Source: Chaetoceros tenuissimus
Lineage: Eukaryota > Bacillariophyta > Thalassiosirophyceae > Chaetocerotales > Chaetocerotaceae
Direction of reading: 5' to 3'
Length of the DNA stretch: 64,000 bases
NCBI GenBank assembly: GCA_021927905.1
Contig: BLLK01000045.1
Span: 1,054,001-1,118,000, forward strand
Shown: one piece after another, positions 42,001 through 50,316 of the stretch
Layout of the letters: each line of letters opens with the position of its first letter
Position numbering within the stretch: the stretch's first letter is position 1
Position numbers and translations under genes: made by a program
The notes under the pieces: generated by a model
The model's input: only the letters and a program-made list of their open reading frames with translations
Told to the model about the DNA's origin: nothing
Database searches by the model: none

Positions 42001-42902
42001 GATCGAAACATTCTGAACGGCAGGAAGAGCAAGTCGCTATTGGTGATGAAATCATGTTAAAAATTGAGAAGAAAAATAGGACAGCTATCTGGGTAGATGC
42101 AAAAGTGACCCGTCGAGCCTACATGAAGGATGACACACCAAATTATACTGGACATAATGCATTCAGGGTGGAATGGGATGATGATAATAAAACAAGGAAA
42201 GAATCTAGAATTCTCGATAAAAACAATCGAGGAATAGGGAAAGAATGGTGCACTGAGATTGATTTTGCTTCTTTTTCTGTTTTGCCACTTTCTGTCTTGG
42301 ACTCTTTGTTGATTGGTAGTCAAGTAAAGTATGCCCATGAAAATGGAAAGATTGTTGAAGGAATCATCACCCAGCGTGTTGGACAAGGTCTGGAATTAGA
42401 ACCAAAGTTTGTAATTGAAATTGGACGAGAGAAGAAACGAGGAAGACCAGCAAAAAGTGAAGAAGATTACGCTACAATCAAACTTTCGGCTGGTGCGATA
42501 CGTGAAGGAGTTACAATCTCTGAATCTAATTATGCAACCGCAAGAAGACTTCTGAGAAGCAATAAATTTGAGCATTTGAATCAGTCCGAAAAAATGCCTG
42601 GGACCGAGGACAATGATGAAAATGAGCAGAAAAAGAACTTGAAGGAAAGCAAGAAATCTGAGGTTCTCGATGCAGAATCATGGGCCAAACATAGAATCGA
42701 GAAACTCAAACTTGCAAATATTAGCGATGAAGAGAAAAAGAATAGAAAGAAAAAATGTAAGAAAATTGATGAGCTCATTATTCGTCTACCCACTGGGATT
42801 GGAAGGCAGCAAAACCAGGAGCAAAAAGTAGAGAAGGAGGACGAACCTGTAGAAGAAGAAAAGCCGCAAGAACCAAGGCGATCTTCTAGGCTGAAGAAGT
42901 AA
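39060..42902 (+). CDS. AT-hook / bromodomain / GNAT-like chromatin protein
   Basis: A 1280-residue single-exon protein. The N-terminal ~260 residues are basic and carry AT-hooks (RKRGRPRKYP twice, GRGRPPKRR), with another AT-hook near residue 1124 (KKRGRPAK). A bromodomain lies near residues 273-373 (DPYGFFSKPVDPEEDECPDY ... IKSVAQF-type helix ... YNTDEDNF); the conserved Tyr/Asn acetyl-lysine pocket residues appear present. A GNAT-like acetyltransferase region lies near 560-740, with RICEISLLGGLGCGGALL as the acetyl-CoA-loop-like part and STKMAIPFYERHGFVRVG as the typical last helix/strand. A Tudor/BAH-like segment (HNAFRVEWDDDNKTRKESR) follows near 1030-1060. The tail is Lys/Glu-rich. Probably a nuclear reader/writer that binds AT-rich DNA and acetylated histones. 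Whether the acetyltransferase is active cannot be told. Confidence 0.88.
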   Translation: MVHSPLRTRRGRSSHEKSPHREALTSPRRSSRLNSPKPVETFNSILSPRTSSRLRRLRSNVSDDSILDEQVEIKSIGRGNSNEDIESNSRNENDEQVEPTVKRKRGRPRKYPVNVEQPVSSKEKAKEQEVVVGNSTPVTRKRGRPRKYPRPEEVEEKKEDNKTPVKRGRGRPPKRRMSPNSTVKLSPTTSPALKRRRTRSSIGRLETIVNSTDKSKVPIRKSSRTPRKRSLDIKEDVTSRRSPRPIRNSLDDQRKLDSINSTLPFRALDPMWRTHLLLELQRRVRRKVDPYGFFSKPVDPEEDECPDYYDIVDKRQTMCFDQMHDMIEKGKIQSVAQFKKCLDRIVRCARLYNTDEDNFVRKQADLIEERSEPIINSIIEKWGEKEEREKNELKEKKNAELLHRQKMTRANRSQSISSSYSEESRPSRASRERGRPRRGRKSSRDDLKSRPKRQRAINVKYADDEDSTGHISESDFLPQNPDEDEDDISIEGIDIPFCKPMLVGSTMTPCDTREEWLKICHEMSVVCNEAARRSTLRSDPNARRYEKPLSEIYMKERLEYDDPLEGFVVRTKSEPHHLQGFILVTRFTTWRRTFRFVSSDDPAALITPTDHRLHITDKDGQLTKDLQECEKDDSTPNEGFKYPRICEISLLGGLGCGGALLSRALSELRQSKKYDYVVLQSTKMAIPFYERHGFVRVGAVTRFNDVEQLPEVAYRHWSEIVNGEAVEPSYMMARRLKTSREQNPTSPPETIANGDVDHNERLLEIESALKSVHSLLSDALTIRIGSAAYTNSFREILSAAREFAISADDYSLVKMIDKSMSEFTGSHFGKSKRLLRSELRHCNSSRYFDDEDIHDDEEISDHSIDPVDPVALEEPVEKMPVSTLLVVDNVPFEPDSVENEGNLAEEENKESLKSESDLIAEVPVTMMENDNFFNVNIVGEGVDFEHGLAKAILPSSLKPSRELQEAQSLALENLTSFLCKRSKHSERQEEQVAIGDEIMLKIEKKNRTAIWVDAKVTRRAYMKDDTPNYTGHNAFRVEWDDDNKTRKESRILDKNNRGIGKEWCTEIDFASFSVLPLSVLDSLLIGSQVKYAHENGKIVEGIITQRVGQGLELEPKFVIEIGREKKRGRPAKSEEDYATIKLSAGAIREGVTISESNYATARRLLRSNKFEHLNQSEKMPGTEDNDENEQKKNLKESKKSEVLDAESWAKHRIEKLKLANISDEEKKNRKKKCKKIDELIIRLPTGIGRQQNQEQKVEKEDEPVEEEKPQEPRRSSRLKK

Positions 42903-43262
42903 AAGGAACGAGCTACAGATTAAAAAATGTAAAATTATTCATATTACGTGACGAACAATATCTGAACTTCCACCAAGTTAAAGTAGAAAGTTCAAGTAGA
43001 AAGACTAGGTCTAAGAAATGAAAATGAGAAAGTATTCTCTTCCATCACTTCCTGCAATGACACAACTAAAATAGCTGATTGTAGCGATTCTTCTTTTGGC
43101 GATAATACAAACCAAAATTTTAAACTGATTTTCTGCCACTGTTATTGTAACCTCTGAAGCACAATGTTTTAGTACACTGCCGTCTATAACTGTCTTTCAA
43201 TTAATAATAATCACATCCCAAAGAATCAAATCACATATAATCAACACAGCACATAGCATTAT
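42903..43262. other. Intergenic, nothing recognised
   Basis: About 360 bases of AT-rich sequence between two same-strand genes, holding the terminator side of one and the promoter of the next. Confidence 0.4.
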
Positions 43263-44282
43263 ATGAGTAGAGGGGTTATGATGGAGAGTAATTCTGCTCC
43301 TAAAGCGCCAAAGAAAACAGTAGTGCCAATGAAAGATTCAAGGCGAAGAAAAATCTTCGGCTCATCATATGCCAACACATGTGTCGACGGACCTAGTTAT
43401 CCAGTCCTACTCGAAAGAATGATGTATGACAAATCTAACTTCATTGACAACAATGAAAATATTCAAAAAGAAAATAGAAAGCCTCGCATGCCAAAATTTG
43501 GCAAAGTCTTGAAGAAACAATCTAATCACCTGAATCCCATTGATAACAATGTCGAAAAGGTAGACATGAAAAACAAGAAAGTGCAAGATAATCTGAGTAC
43601 TATTTGTGAGTACCCTATGACAAAAGGCTGTATCATCAAACCTCAAGATACACAGACTGAGGTTAGCGCTCTATCTATGACCAGTCCTCAAACTGCAATG
43701 AGTAAGAGGATGCTTGAAAAAATCCAAAGGAAGAGTAATGCTGAAAATCAATTTAATAGAGACAAATACTTTATTCAAAGTAAGAAATCCATCGTTCCCA
43801 AAGACGAGAGTCAATTTGCTGACTCTCGAGTGAATAATACAAAGACTACCCAAATTCCAAAGTTAGCTCTTAGTCAATATGAATTAGAGATGTATCCCGA
43901 TCCAGATCTCAGCTTGGATTTTAGTGATGATACTGAGCTTTCTTCCAAACCTAGTTCAGGAGCTTTCTCGCTAGAGTTGGAAAGAAAAAATGGGTATGTA
44001 TCCAGCCTTTCATCCAAGAGCACTTCTGTGTCTGAGTCTACTTCTAGAGGGAGTCGCTCTTCCTCCAATATCGAAACACAGGAACATTCAGAAAGGTTTG
44101 AAGTTGAGAGTAAACATTCTACAAAAAACAAGAATGGACCAAAATCAGCAGTAGCAAGAGTAATATCTGGAATGAAAGGCATGGTATCTGTTTGTTTTAC
44201 ACCAAATATTCCAGATTCTCCATCTTATAAAGTAGCCCATGATGATTGGAATATCCTCTGTCGAAGAAACAGAGGATTATAG
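43263..44282 (+). CDS. Unknown Ser/Lys-rich protein
   Basis: A 339-residue single-exon protein that I do not recognise. It is hydrophilic and rich in Ser, Lys and Asn, with several basic clusters (DSRRRKIFG near residue 25, KNKK). An acidic Ser-rich block (YPDPDLSLDFSDDTELSS, near residues 215-232) is followed by a Ser-rich tract. The last ~30 residues turn more hydrophobic and aromatic (VSVCFTPNIPDSP, DDWNILCRRNRGL). No signal peptide or membrane helix. Such a composition fits a disordered regulatory protein with phosphorylation sites. Composition and uninterrupted length support a real gene. Confidence 0.6.
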   Translation: MSRGVMMESNSAPKAPKKTVVPMKDSRRRKIFGSSYANTCVDGPSYPVLLERMMYDKSNFIDNNENIQKENRKPRMPKFGKVLKKQSNHLNPIDNNVEKVDMKNKKVQDNLSTICEYPMTKGCIIKPQDTQTEVSALSMTSPQTAMSKRMLEKIQRKSNAENQFNRDKYFIQSKKSIVPKDESQFADSRVNNTKTTQIPKLALSQYELEMYPDPDLSLDFSDDTELSSKPSSGAFSLELERKNGYVSSLSSKSTSVSESTSRGSRSSSNIETQEHSERFEVESKHSTKNKNGPKSAVARVISGMKGMVSVCFTPNIPDSPSYKVAHDDWNILCRRNRGL

Positions 44283-44591
44283 GTCACATGGTTCGAATAG
44301 ATTTAGATAGATATAAGACTGGTTTTTATATAAACATTTTTTTCTTGTTGAAGTCAGTACTTGTCGTTGTCGCTGGATGAGCCTTGCTATTTAATGTCAA
44401 ATCAATTATAACGTAATTGAAACATACAAGAACGTGTTACCAAATTGAGTATTATTAAGTATCTTGGTTGAGAGATAATTATATACTTCTCAATACATCT
44501 ATTTTTTGTTTATTTTGATTGTATGATAAATAAATACACCTGTGTACCACTTCCTTAAAAGTCTATACGGCAAGACTATTCTGTAATTTTT
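44283..44591. other. Short intergenic region between convergent genes
   Basis: About 310 bases, AT-rich, with nothing recognised beyond presumed 3' untranslated ends of two convergent genes. Confidence 0.4.
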
Positions 44592-45014
44592 TTATTTCGA
44601 GCCACTGGTCATTGCCGCAATCTTTTTGCAGCCTGCTACAGCGCCCTCTCCTACAAAGCATCCAATTTGCAAAAATACATTCTCGGCCTGTTTAGCAATT
44701 GATGTTTGATTACCATCTGAGAGTTCATTTTCAGTTCTATTCTCACTTTGTTTGTCTGCACAAGGCTCCTCTTCCCTCTTTTGACTTCCAGTGATTTGAG
44801 CATCTTTTATTGATTTTCCAGCAGCTCTATTGTGTCTGATTACTGCAACGTTCGATCTTGCAGGTGGTGCTGTATTGGTATCATTAACTTTCTTAATGTT
44901 AGTATCACTCTTGGTATTTTTTATTGGAGACTCTTCATTTAACTTTTTGATTCCAACAACCTTCTTCTTCACGACATGTGCATCGTTTGAACTTTTCACG
45001 AATGTTTCGACCAT
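44592..45014 (-). CDS. Small unknown hydrophilic protein
   Basis: A 140-residue single-exon frame, rich in Lys, Asn, Ser and Thr. It has a more structured C-terminal ~35 residues (AKQAENVFLQIGCFVGEGAVAGCKKIAA) that could form a helix. No known domain. It is weakly reminiscent of the C-terminal end of the 645-residue protein at 45406, which also ends in a helix with a Val-Leu/Phe-Leu core, but I would not call them related without alignment. It is divergent from that gene. Confidence 0.5.
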   Translation of the reverse strand: MVETFVKSSNDAHVVKKKVVGIKKLNEESPIKNTKSDTNIKKVNDTNTAPPARSNVAVIRHNRAAGKSIKDAQITGSQKREEEPCADKQSENRTENELSDGNQTSIAKQAENVFLQIGCFVGEGAVAGCKKIAAMTSGSK

Positions 45015-45405
45015 GATTATAATACGAATGAAAATGTGTAAGTCTCCTTTTACTTCTGCTATCTGCTTCTGAACCGTAATATAGTATCAGTATTTACAAA
45101 AATATAAATGCAAGTTGGAGTGTTGCATAACATCTCTCAAAACTTCGCTTGAGCTTGCTTGCTCTACTACGGTATCGATATTTTTTAACACTCAACGCAC
45201 CCTTTCGTTTTCAGCGAAGGTTGCTACCAAAATAGCTACAAGAATGAGCTATTTTGACATATTGACAATTGTAAATCGCCGAAACAAAATCTTTCCGAGT
45301 TTTTTCTTTGTTCCACACACAAATTTCAATTCATTTTAACGTGAAGAGCAGTTTACTTTCATTCTATGTTTTAGATTCAAGATTGTAAAGTAAGAAAAAT
45401 ATATA
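45015..45405. promoter_or_regulatory. Divergent promoter region
   Basis: About 390 bases between two divergent genes of unknown function. Both promoters are expected here. No site is recognised. Confidence 0.45.
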
Positions 45406-47343
45406 ATGCATCTCGAAGAGCTCAGGCGTCAAGGAAGTGTGGTGGACTGCGAAAAGAAAAAGAGATCGCACAGATCTACTAGATCCAAGTCTCGAACAAG
45501 ATCTGAAGGTGTAGCTATTACTCGAACCACTTCAGGAATCAAATCTACGAGAAATGCACGTTCTAAATCGCAAACTAGATCACGTGGAAGATCTCTCACC
45601 AGAAGCGGAAGTAGTCTTGCTGGAAAATCGCTCACGAGAACTGGGAGTAAGGTCAGTGATACGAGGTCAAGAGCTAGTTCAAAGGTGAAATCCTCAACTT
45701 CTTCTAGAGTTGCTCGTAGAGAACCTAGTATAGGGGCAAGATCAACAGGTAGAGCTAGGTCTAAGTCTATCACACGCACCGCTTCTTCATATTCATCTGG
45801 TGCTTCTAGTGGGATTTCTTCTAGCGCCAACTCATCAAATGCTAGGTCTCAGTTCATGTCAGAAGATGGTATTCTTACTAGGAGCTTGGCAGCTGCGGCC
45901 TCGTCGTCATCTGATCTAACTGGTGAGCCAAAATATAGGAAGAAGAAAAATCAAAGCAACATTCTGAGTCGTTCAAAAAGCATTCGTCTTCAAAAAGCAA
46001 ATCCAAATGTAAACTCTTTCGTCTCCACACCAGAGACAAGTTCAAAATCTAGCGAGAAAAAGAAAAAGAACAAGGAAAAGAAGAAGACAAAAGAAATGGG
46101 CCGTTCAATTGTGAAAATGAAGAAATCTAAACAGAGAAGTGTACAACATCTGTCGGAGGTTATCTGTGAAGAGGGAAATTCGGTTTCACTCATGAGCGAT
46201 TGGAGTTCGTCGGTAAAGTCGAAATCTTTGTGGAAGAACAAAGAAGATGGAACTACAATGAGCAACAACCAAGGAATTGGAAGACAGGTATCAGAAGAGA
46301 AGAGTGTCAAGAGTAAGGATTCAGATACAAAGAGTGTGTGGAGCTTCATGAGTAAAAAGTCAGTTGCATCCGCAGAGAGTATGCCTAAACTTTCTCTTGT
46401 ACCCCCAGAAACTCCAGTGGATGAAAATCATTTGGAGTACAATAACATGTCCACTATCAAGAGTCAGGAATCCAACGATACCAAGAGCGTGTTCAGTTTC
46501 ATGAGTAGGAAGTCTAATTCCTCACAAAAGAAGGAGACACAGCCTATCGATATCAAGAGTCAGGAAACCAATGATACCCAGAGCGTGTTTAGTTTCATGA
46601 GTAAGAAGTCTAATTCCTCGCAAGAGCAGGAGGTACAGCCTATCGCTACCGAGAGTCAGGAGTTTAATGACACCAAGAGCGTGTTTAGTTTCATGAGTAG
46701 AAAGTCTAATTCCTCGCAAGAGAAGAAGGTTCTTGAAGCTGATAAGGACATGGATGTAGAAGAAAATTCGCACAATGTTGTGGGAGGAATCAGGAGTCAG
46801 GAATCTAATGATACGAAGAGTAGTGTTTGGAGCTTTATGAGCACAAAGTCAGAGAAATTAAGCTCTGGTGTTTCCGAGGTCAATGACGAGAACAGCAAGA
46901 AAAGTGACTCTAAAAACAAGTATATTGGTCGGGTTAAAGATGATGATACAAGCACTTTGTCTTCCATTGGTAATTTGAGTTATTCAAGCAAAAAGAGTGC
47001 GACTACCTCAAAGAGTGCGAAGAGTGAGAAGACGTTGAAAACTAATAATAATAATAGATCTGGGACTAAAGTGGATGATAAAACATTGATATTGCAGGAA
47101 AATAACACTTCTCAACCGAAGAAGAAGAAGTCCTTCTTTCGAAAGAAGAAAAGCATGCCAACAGTGAAAGAAGAAGTAGTTGAAGAAAATGATGAAAATG
47201 CGAGCGAGGAAGATGATTCAGAAGTACTTTATCGCGCTGTCCTTTTTCTAGGTCAAAAGGCTGATAACTTGTTGACGAAAGGAGTTGATCAAGCAGGTGC
47301 AAACTTGACGCACATCCGCGACTCAGCGCAATGCGTTAGTTAA
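45406..47343 (+). CDS. Unknown Ser/Lys-rich protein with repeated KSVFSFMS motif
   Basis: A 645-residue single-exon protein with no known domain. The first ~200 residues are Arg/Ser/Thr-rich with RSKSRTRS-type runs. From about residue 300 to 490 a motif of ~35 residues recurs five times: NDTKSVFSFMSRKSNSSQ and variants (DTKSVWSFMSKKS, NDTQSVFSFMSKKS, NDTKSSVWSFMSTKS). Each has an aromatic FSFM/WSFM core flanked by Ser and Lys. The end is acidic, with a final amphipathic helix (LYRAVLFLGQKADNLL). There is no signal peptide. The repeats could be docking or phosphorylation motifs in a disordered scaffold. Confidence 0.7.
   Translation: MHLEELRRQGSVVDCEKKKRSHRSTRSKSRTRSEGVAITRTTSGIKSTRNARSKSQTRSRGRSLTRSGSSLAGKSLTRTGSKVSDTRSRASSKVKSSTSSRVARREPSIGARSTGRARSKSITRTASSYSSGASSGISSSANSSNARSQFMSEDGILTRSLAAAASSSSDLTGEPKYRKKKNQSNILSRSKSIRLQKANPNVNSFVSTPETSSKSSEKKKKNKEKKKTKEMGRSIVKMKKSKQRSVQHLSEVICEEGNSVSLMSDWSSSVKSKSLWKNKEDGTTMSNNQGIGRQVSEEKSVKSKDSDTKSVWSFMSKKSVASAESMPKLSLVPPETPVDENHLEYNNMSTIKSQESNDTKSVFSFMSRKSNSSQKKETQPIDIKSQETNDTQSVFSFMSKKSNSSQEQEVQPIATESQEFNDTKSVFSFMSRKSNSSQEKKVLEADKDMDVEENSHNVVGGIRSQESNDTKSSVWSFMSTKSEKLSSGVSEVNDENSKKSDSKNKYIGRVKDDDTSTLSSIGNLSYSSKKSATTSKSAKSEKTLKTNNNNRSGTKVDDKTLILQENNTSQPKKKKSFFRKKKSMPTVKEEVVEENDENASEEDDSEVLYRAVLFLGQKADNLLTKGVDQAGANLTHIRDSAQCVS
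46310..46860 (+). repeat. Coding repeat, five copies of a KSVFSFMS unit
   Basis: Imperfect direct repeats of roughly 105 bases within the gene at 45406. The three middle copies are the most alike at DNA level (CAAGAGCGTGTT..AGTTTCATGAG), which suggests recent spread inside the array. Confidence 0.8.
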
Positions 47344-47646
47344 TAATGTGTATAAGCACATTGTATGAGTTTTTTGTTTTCATGTTAACAAAAAATTTTT
47401 AAAAGTTATATATTGGATAGGTAATCAATTAATGTGCTATAAAAGGAGAAGATGTCTACTATTCCAGACTATTTCTAAATGTTGAGTATTTTTTCTAGAG
47501 ATCTGTATGTTCGTCCATATCACCTGACACGATAGAGGACGACTTTCTAAAGGAAGGACTTGGATCGCTAGAGAAGAATTGAGAATAGTGTTAGGAATAC
47601 GTAGTGTACAAAAAAGGGATGCGTAAAAGAAATGAATTATGTGTGC
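47344..47646. other. Short intergenic region between convergent genes
   Basis: About 300 bases. Nothing recognised beyond AT-rich 3' flanks. Confidence 0.4.
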
Positions 47647-48900
47647 TTACCCCTTTTCTCCTCCTTCTGGATTTTCGTCAGTTTCTACAATAATGCTTGC
47701 TGGTTTTGGTCTTGGTCCAGGTGAACCCTTTGGTACAACAATCATGTCATTACTTGGCTCGTCACCACTTGCTGTGGAATACACGTCAAATGAAAGCATA
47801 GAATCTGATTCGATTCCACTCTCTTCGTCAGCTATACTGAACTGAGGGTCATTGTCAACTTCCTCTAGAACATGTCCACTGCCTGTGGTCAAAATAGACA
47901 AATCAATTGGATTTTCAACTGCTGCTACACTATCATTCGCTACATCCCCTTCCTCAACATCATTGTTGGTATCGGTTGGTTCTGGTACATGAGCAATTGG
48001 AGAAAGAGGGAGATCCTTTGGAGATATAACATCTGGATCAGTTCTAGGAGGTGGAACATCATCCTCGGTCGATGCGGCTGCACGCTTTTTGCAAACTTTG
48101 GCTCCGATTAGAATAATTGCACAGAATCCCAACAAACCAGAAATTGCTACAAGCGCAATTTCCCCAGAGCTCAATGTGGCAATTGAGTTATTTGGGTTAG
48201 TTGGTGGGGACCTTGGACTTTCTGACGGTGAAATGCTAGTGGTTGGAGACGTAGACGTAGATGGTGTTTCAGTTGGTAACATGGATGCTACTGCGACTGG
48301 TGCAACGCTTGGAACAGACGATGGTGGTGATGAAGAAGTTAAAGATGGAGAAAATGAAATGGAAGGAGCACCAGTTTCGGTTGCACTAGGAAATGATGAT
48401 GGGAGTGATGATGATGAAAGTGATGGAGAAGATGAAGGGAAATCGCTCATCACTGTAGGTTTGGAAGATGACGAGATACTTGGGGCGCCTGATGGGGTCA
48501 AGGAAGGTTCTGTTGAAGGTGTGGTGGATTCAGTTGCAGTAGGCATGCTAGTGGATGGAGTAGAGGATGGTGACAAGGATGCTGTTACAGTTGGACCAGA
48601 GGATGGCGACAAGGACGCCATTGCAGATGGAGATGATGACGGTGTCAAGGACATCGTTACAGATGGACTGGATGACGGTGACGAAGATTTCGCAGCAGAA
48701 GGTGCAGAGGATGGAATTGATGTAGGGAGTGATGTTGGTGAAGACGATGGTATCTGTGAAGGCACATCGGACACATCTGCTTCTTCGTCCAACTTTCTCA
48801 AATTCCTTTGACTGATGTGTTCATACTTTTTGGATTGAGCAAGTGAAGCAGACATCAACCCTAAAACAGCGACTGTTGTATAACTGCAAAAGACTTTCAT
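47647..48900 (-). CDS. Single-pass PSS-repeat surface protein
   Basis: A 417-residue single-exon type I membrane protein. Signal peptide MKVFCSYTTVAVLGLMSASLAQ; then an extracellular part made almost wholly of Ser/Pro/Thr repeats (SSSPSS, PSATES, ~190 residues) with no globular domain; then one membrane helix (GEIALVAISGLLGFCAIILIGAKVC, near residues 245-270) followed by KKRAAAS. The cytoplasmic tail is ~145 residues, acidic and Pro-rich (PPPRTDPDV, DEENGG-like end), without a recognised domain. The heavily Ser/Thr/Pro ectodomain would carry dense O-glycans and could extend like a brush into the wall or mucilage. Confidence 0.85.
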   Translation of the reverse strand: MKVFCSYTTVAVLGLMSASLAQSKKYEHISQRNLRKLDEEADVSDVPSQIPSSSPTSLPTSIPSSAPSAAKSSSPSSSPSVTMSLTPSSSPSAMASLSPSSGPTVTASLSPSSTPSTSMPTATESTTPSTEPSLTPSGAPSISSSSKPTVMSDFPSSSPSLSSSSLPSSFPSATETGAPSISFSPSLTSSSPPSSVPSVAPVAVASMLPTETPSTSTSPTTSISPSESPRSPPTNPNNSIATLSSGEIALVAISGLLGFCAIILIGAKVCKKRAAASTEDDVPPPRTDPDVISPKDLPLSPIAHVPEPTDTNNDVEEGDVANDSVAAVENPIDLSILTTGSGHVLEEVDNDPQFSIADEESGIESDSMLSFDVYSTASGDEPSNDMIVVPKGSPGPRPKPASIIVETDENPEGGEKG

Positions 48901-49328
48901 ATTGAGGCTCCTTGCTTGTTAGAATATCTGATTAACTAGGTTCCTTGTTCGACTTCTCCAATAGAGGGTGATGAGGTGATGATGTAGCTTTAAAGTGTTC
49001 TTCCTTTTCATCTAGAGAAAAAATTTTTATTAAGGTGCGCAGTAATCTCCAAGATTACTTTCTCCAAGATTACATTTCAAATTAGATTAGGGTAATTTAG
49101 AAAACTTTCCATCGAAGTCAGGCTAAAATTGCCTTGAAAATGTGTGGCTTGGATGTCGTTGGATGAGAGGATTTTGTTGGTTTGAGCAATTGTGTTTTGT
49201 GGTGATGACAATGATGTGACATCTAAAATCAGTGATGCACTCTTCAATCTTCAGTAGATCGTTGGAAAAAAGAAGCATATTCATATCATACATCAATATA
49301 TTCATATATTTCAACTGGTCTACTCAGG
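48901..49328. promoter_or_regulatory. Divergent promoter region
   Basis: About 430 bases between the PSS surface gene (left, minus) and PEX11 (right, plus). Contains a small direct duplication of 'ccaagattac' near 49051-49072. No factor site is recognised. Confidence 0.45.
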
Positions 49329-50297
49329 ATGGAAAACGAAAAAGATCAGGTCTGTGATTCATCTTCAGGGGAGATTTTATCCTGCCCGTCGAAAGAGGAG
49401 TCTATTGTCAGTAGCAGTGATTCATCACACGAACAGGACGATGAGAAAGTGCACAAGATTGATTTTACTTTGAGAAAGAAAAAACTTGCAGAAAGACTTG
49501 ATAGGTTCCTTGCTTTGTACTGCAAATGGACATCAAATTCACTGCTTACAGAAAGAGGTTTGAAATTATTTCAATGGTCCACATGGTTTCTATCACAAAT
49601 TACAAAAGGTAATTGATGTATTGCTTCACTTTTATTCTTGTAACATTTACATGGAAATTCTCTCATCACTTTTGCTGCCCGTTTGTATGCAGATAAATAT
49701 AAGACTCTGTCACCGAGTCTTCGAAAGCTATATTCAGAACTGTCAATGATGAGGTATGTATTAAGACTATATGGAATACCAACTGCTATTGAAGGAATTC
49801 GAACAGGTAGTTGGAGTGGTGGCAATTGGAAAGACACTAGAATTGCAAAATGCGCAAATATATGTGCATGGAGTATGCTTATATACTATCCGCTTGAACA
49901 TGTTGCATATTTTCAATGGAAGATGCCAAAGGTTCTGAACAAAATTGATGGAAATAAGCTTTCAGCATGGTCATGCCGATTCTGGTTAGTGTTTATTATG
50001 AGTGAAATGTATGCTTGTCTTCTAAAAGATAGAGAAATGAAGCTCGAATTAGATCAATTGAGTAGTGAGAAAAAGACCAATTCAGATATGGAATCAAAGA
50101 CGACTTCACTCATCAAAGCAATTGACATGAATAGGCTACAAATTGTGAGAGATGTACTCTTTACAGGACCCTGTATCAACTGGGCTCTTGATAATTGGGC
50201 CACAAATCCATGGTTGAGTGAAAACTGGTGCAATGGATTATCACTTGCTGAAGCTGTGGTGTGTATGCGTCAGTCTATCAAAGGTTTGACAGGTTGA
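49329..50297 (+). CDS. PEX11: Peroxisomal membrane protein PEX11, two exons
   Basis: Exons 49329-49608 and 49693-50297, with an 84-base intron (GTAATT ... TGCAG) that restores a codon (G|AT); 294 residues. The first ~60 residues are acidic/Ser-rich. The PEX11 domain follows: ERLDRFLALYCKWTSN, LRKLYSELSMMRYVLRLYGIPTAIEGI (the 'ls..RKilRl.g' helix that can bend membranes), AWSMLIYYPLEHVAYF (diagnostic 'yYPLEhia' element) and a final LFTGPCINWALDNWATNPW..GLSLAEAVVCM. PEX11 drives peroxisome elongation and division. The gene converges with the PDZ gene at 50317, leaving only 19 bases between stop codons, so the transcripts must overlap. Confidence 0.9.
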
Positions 50298-50316
50298 CAT
50301 AAACATAATATATTTT

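Noticed and set aside
44592-47343. Homology between the C-termini of the 140- and 645-residue proteins
   Set aside because: Resemblance is limited to a short hydrophobic helix; not enough to claim relation.
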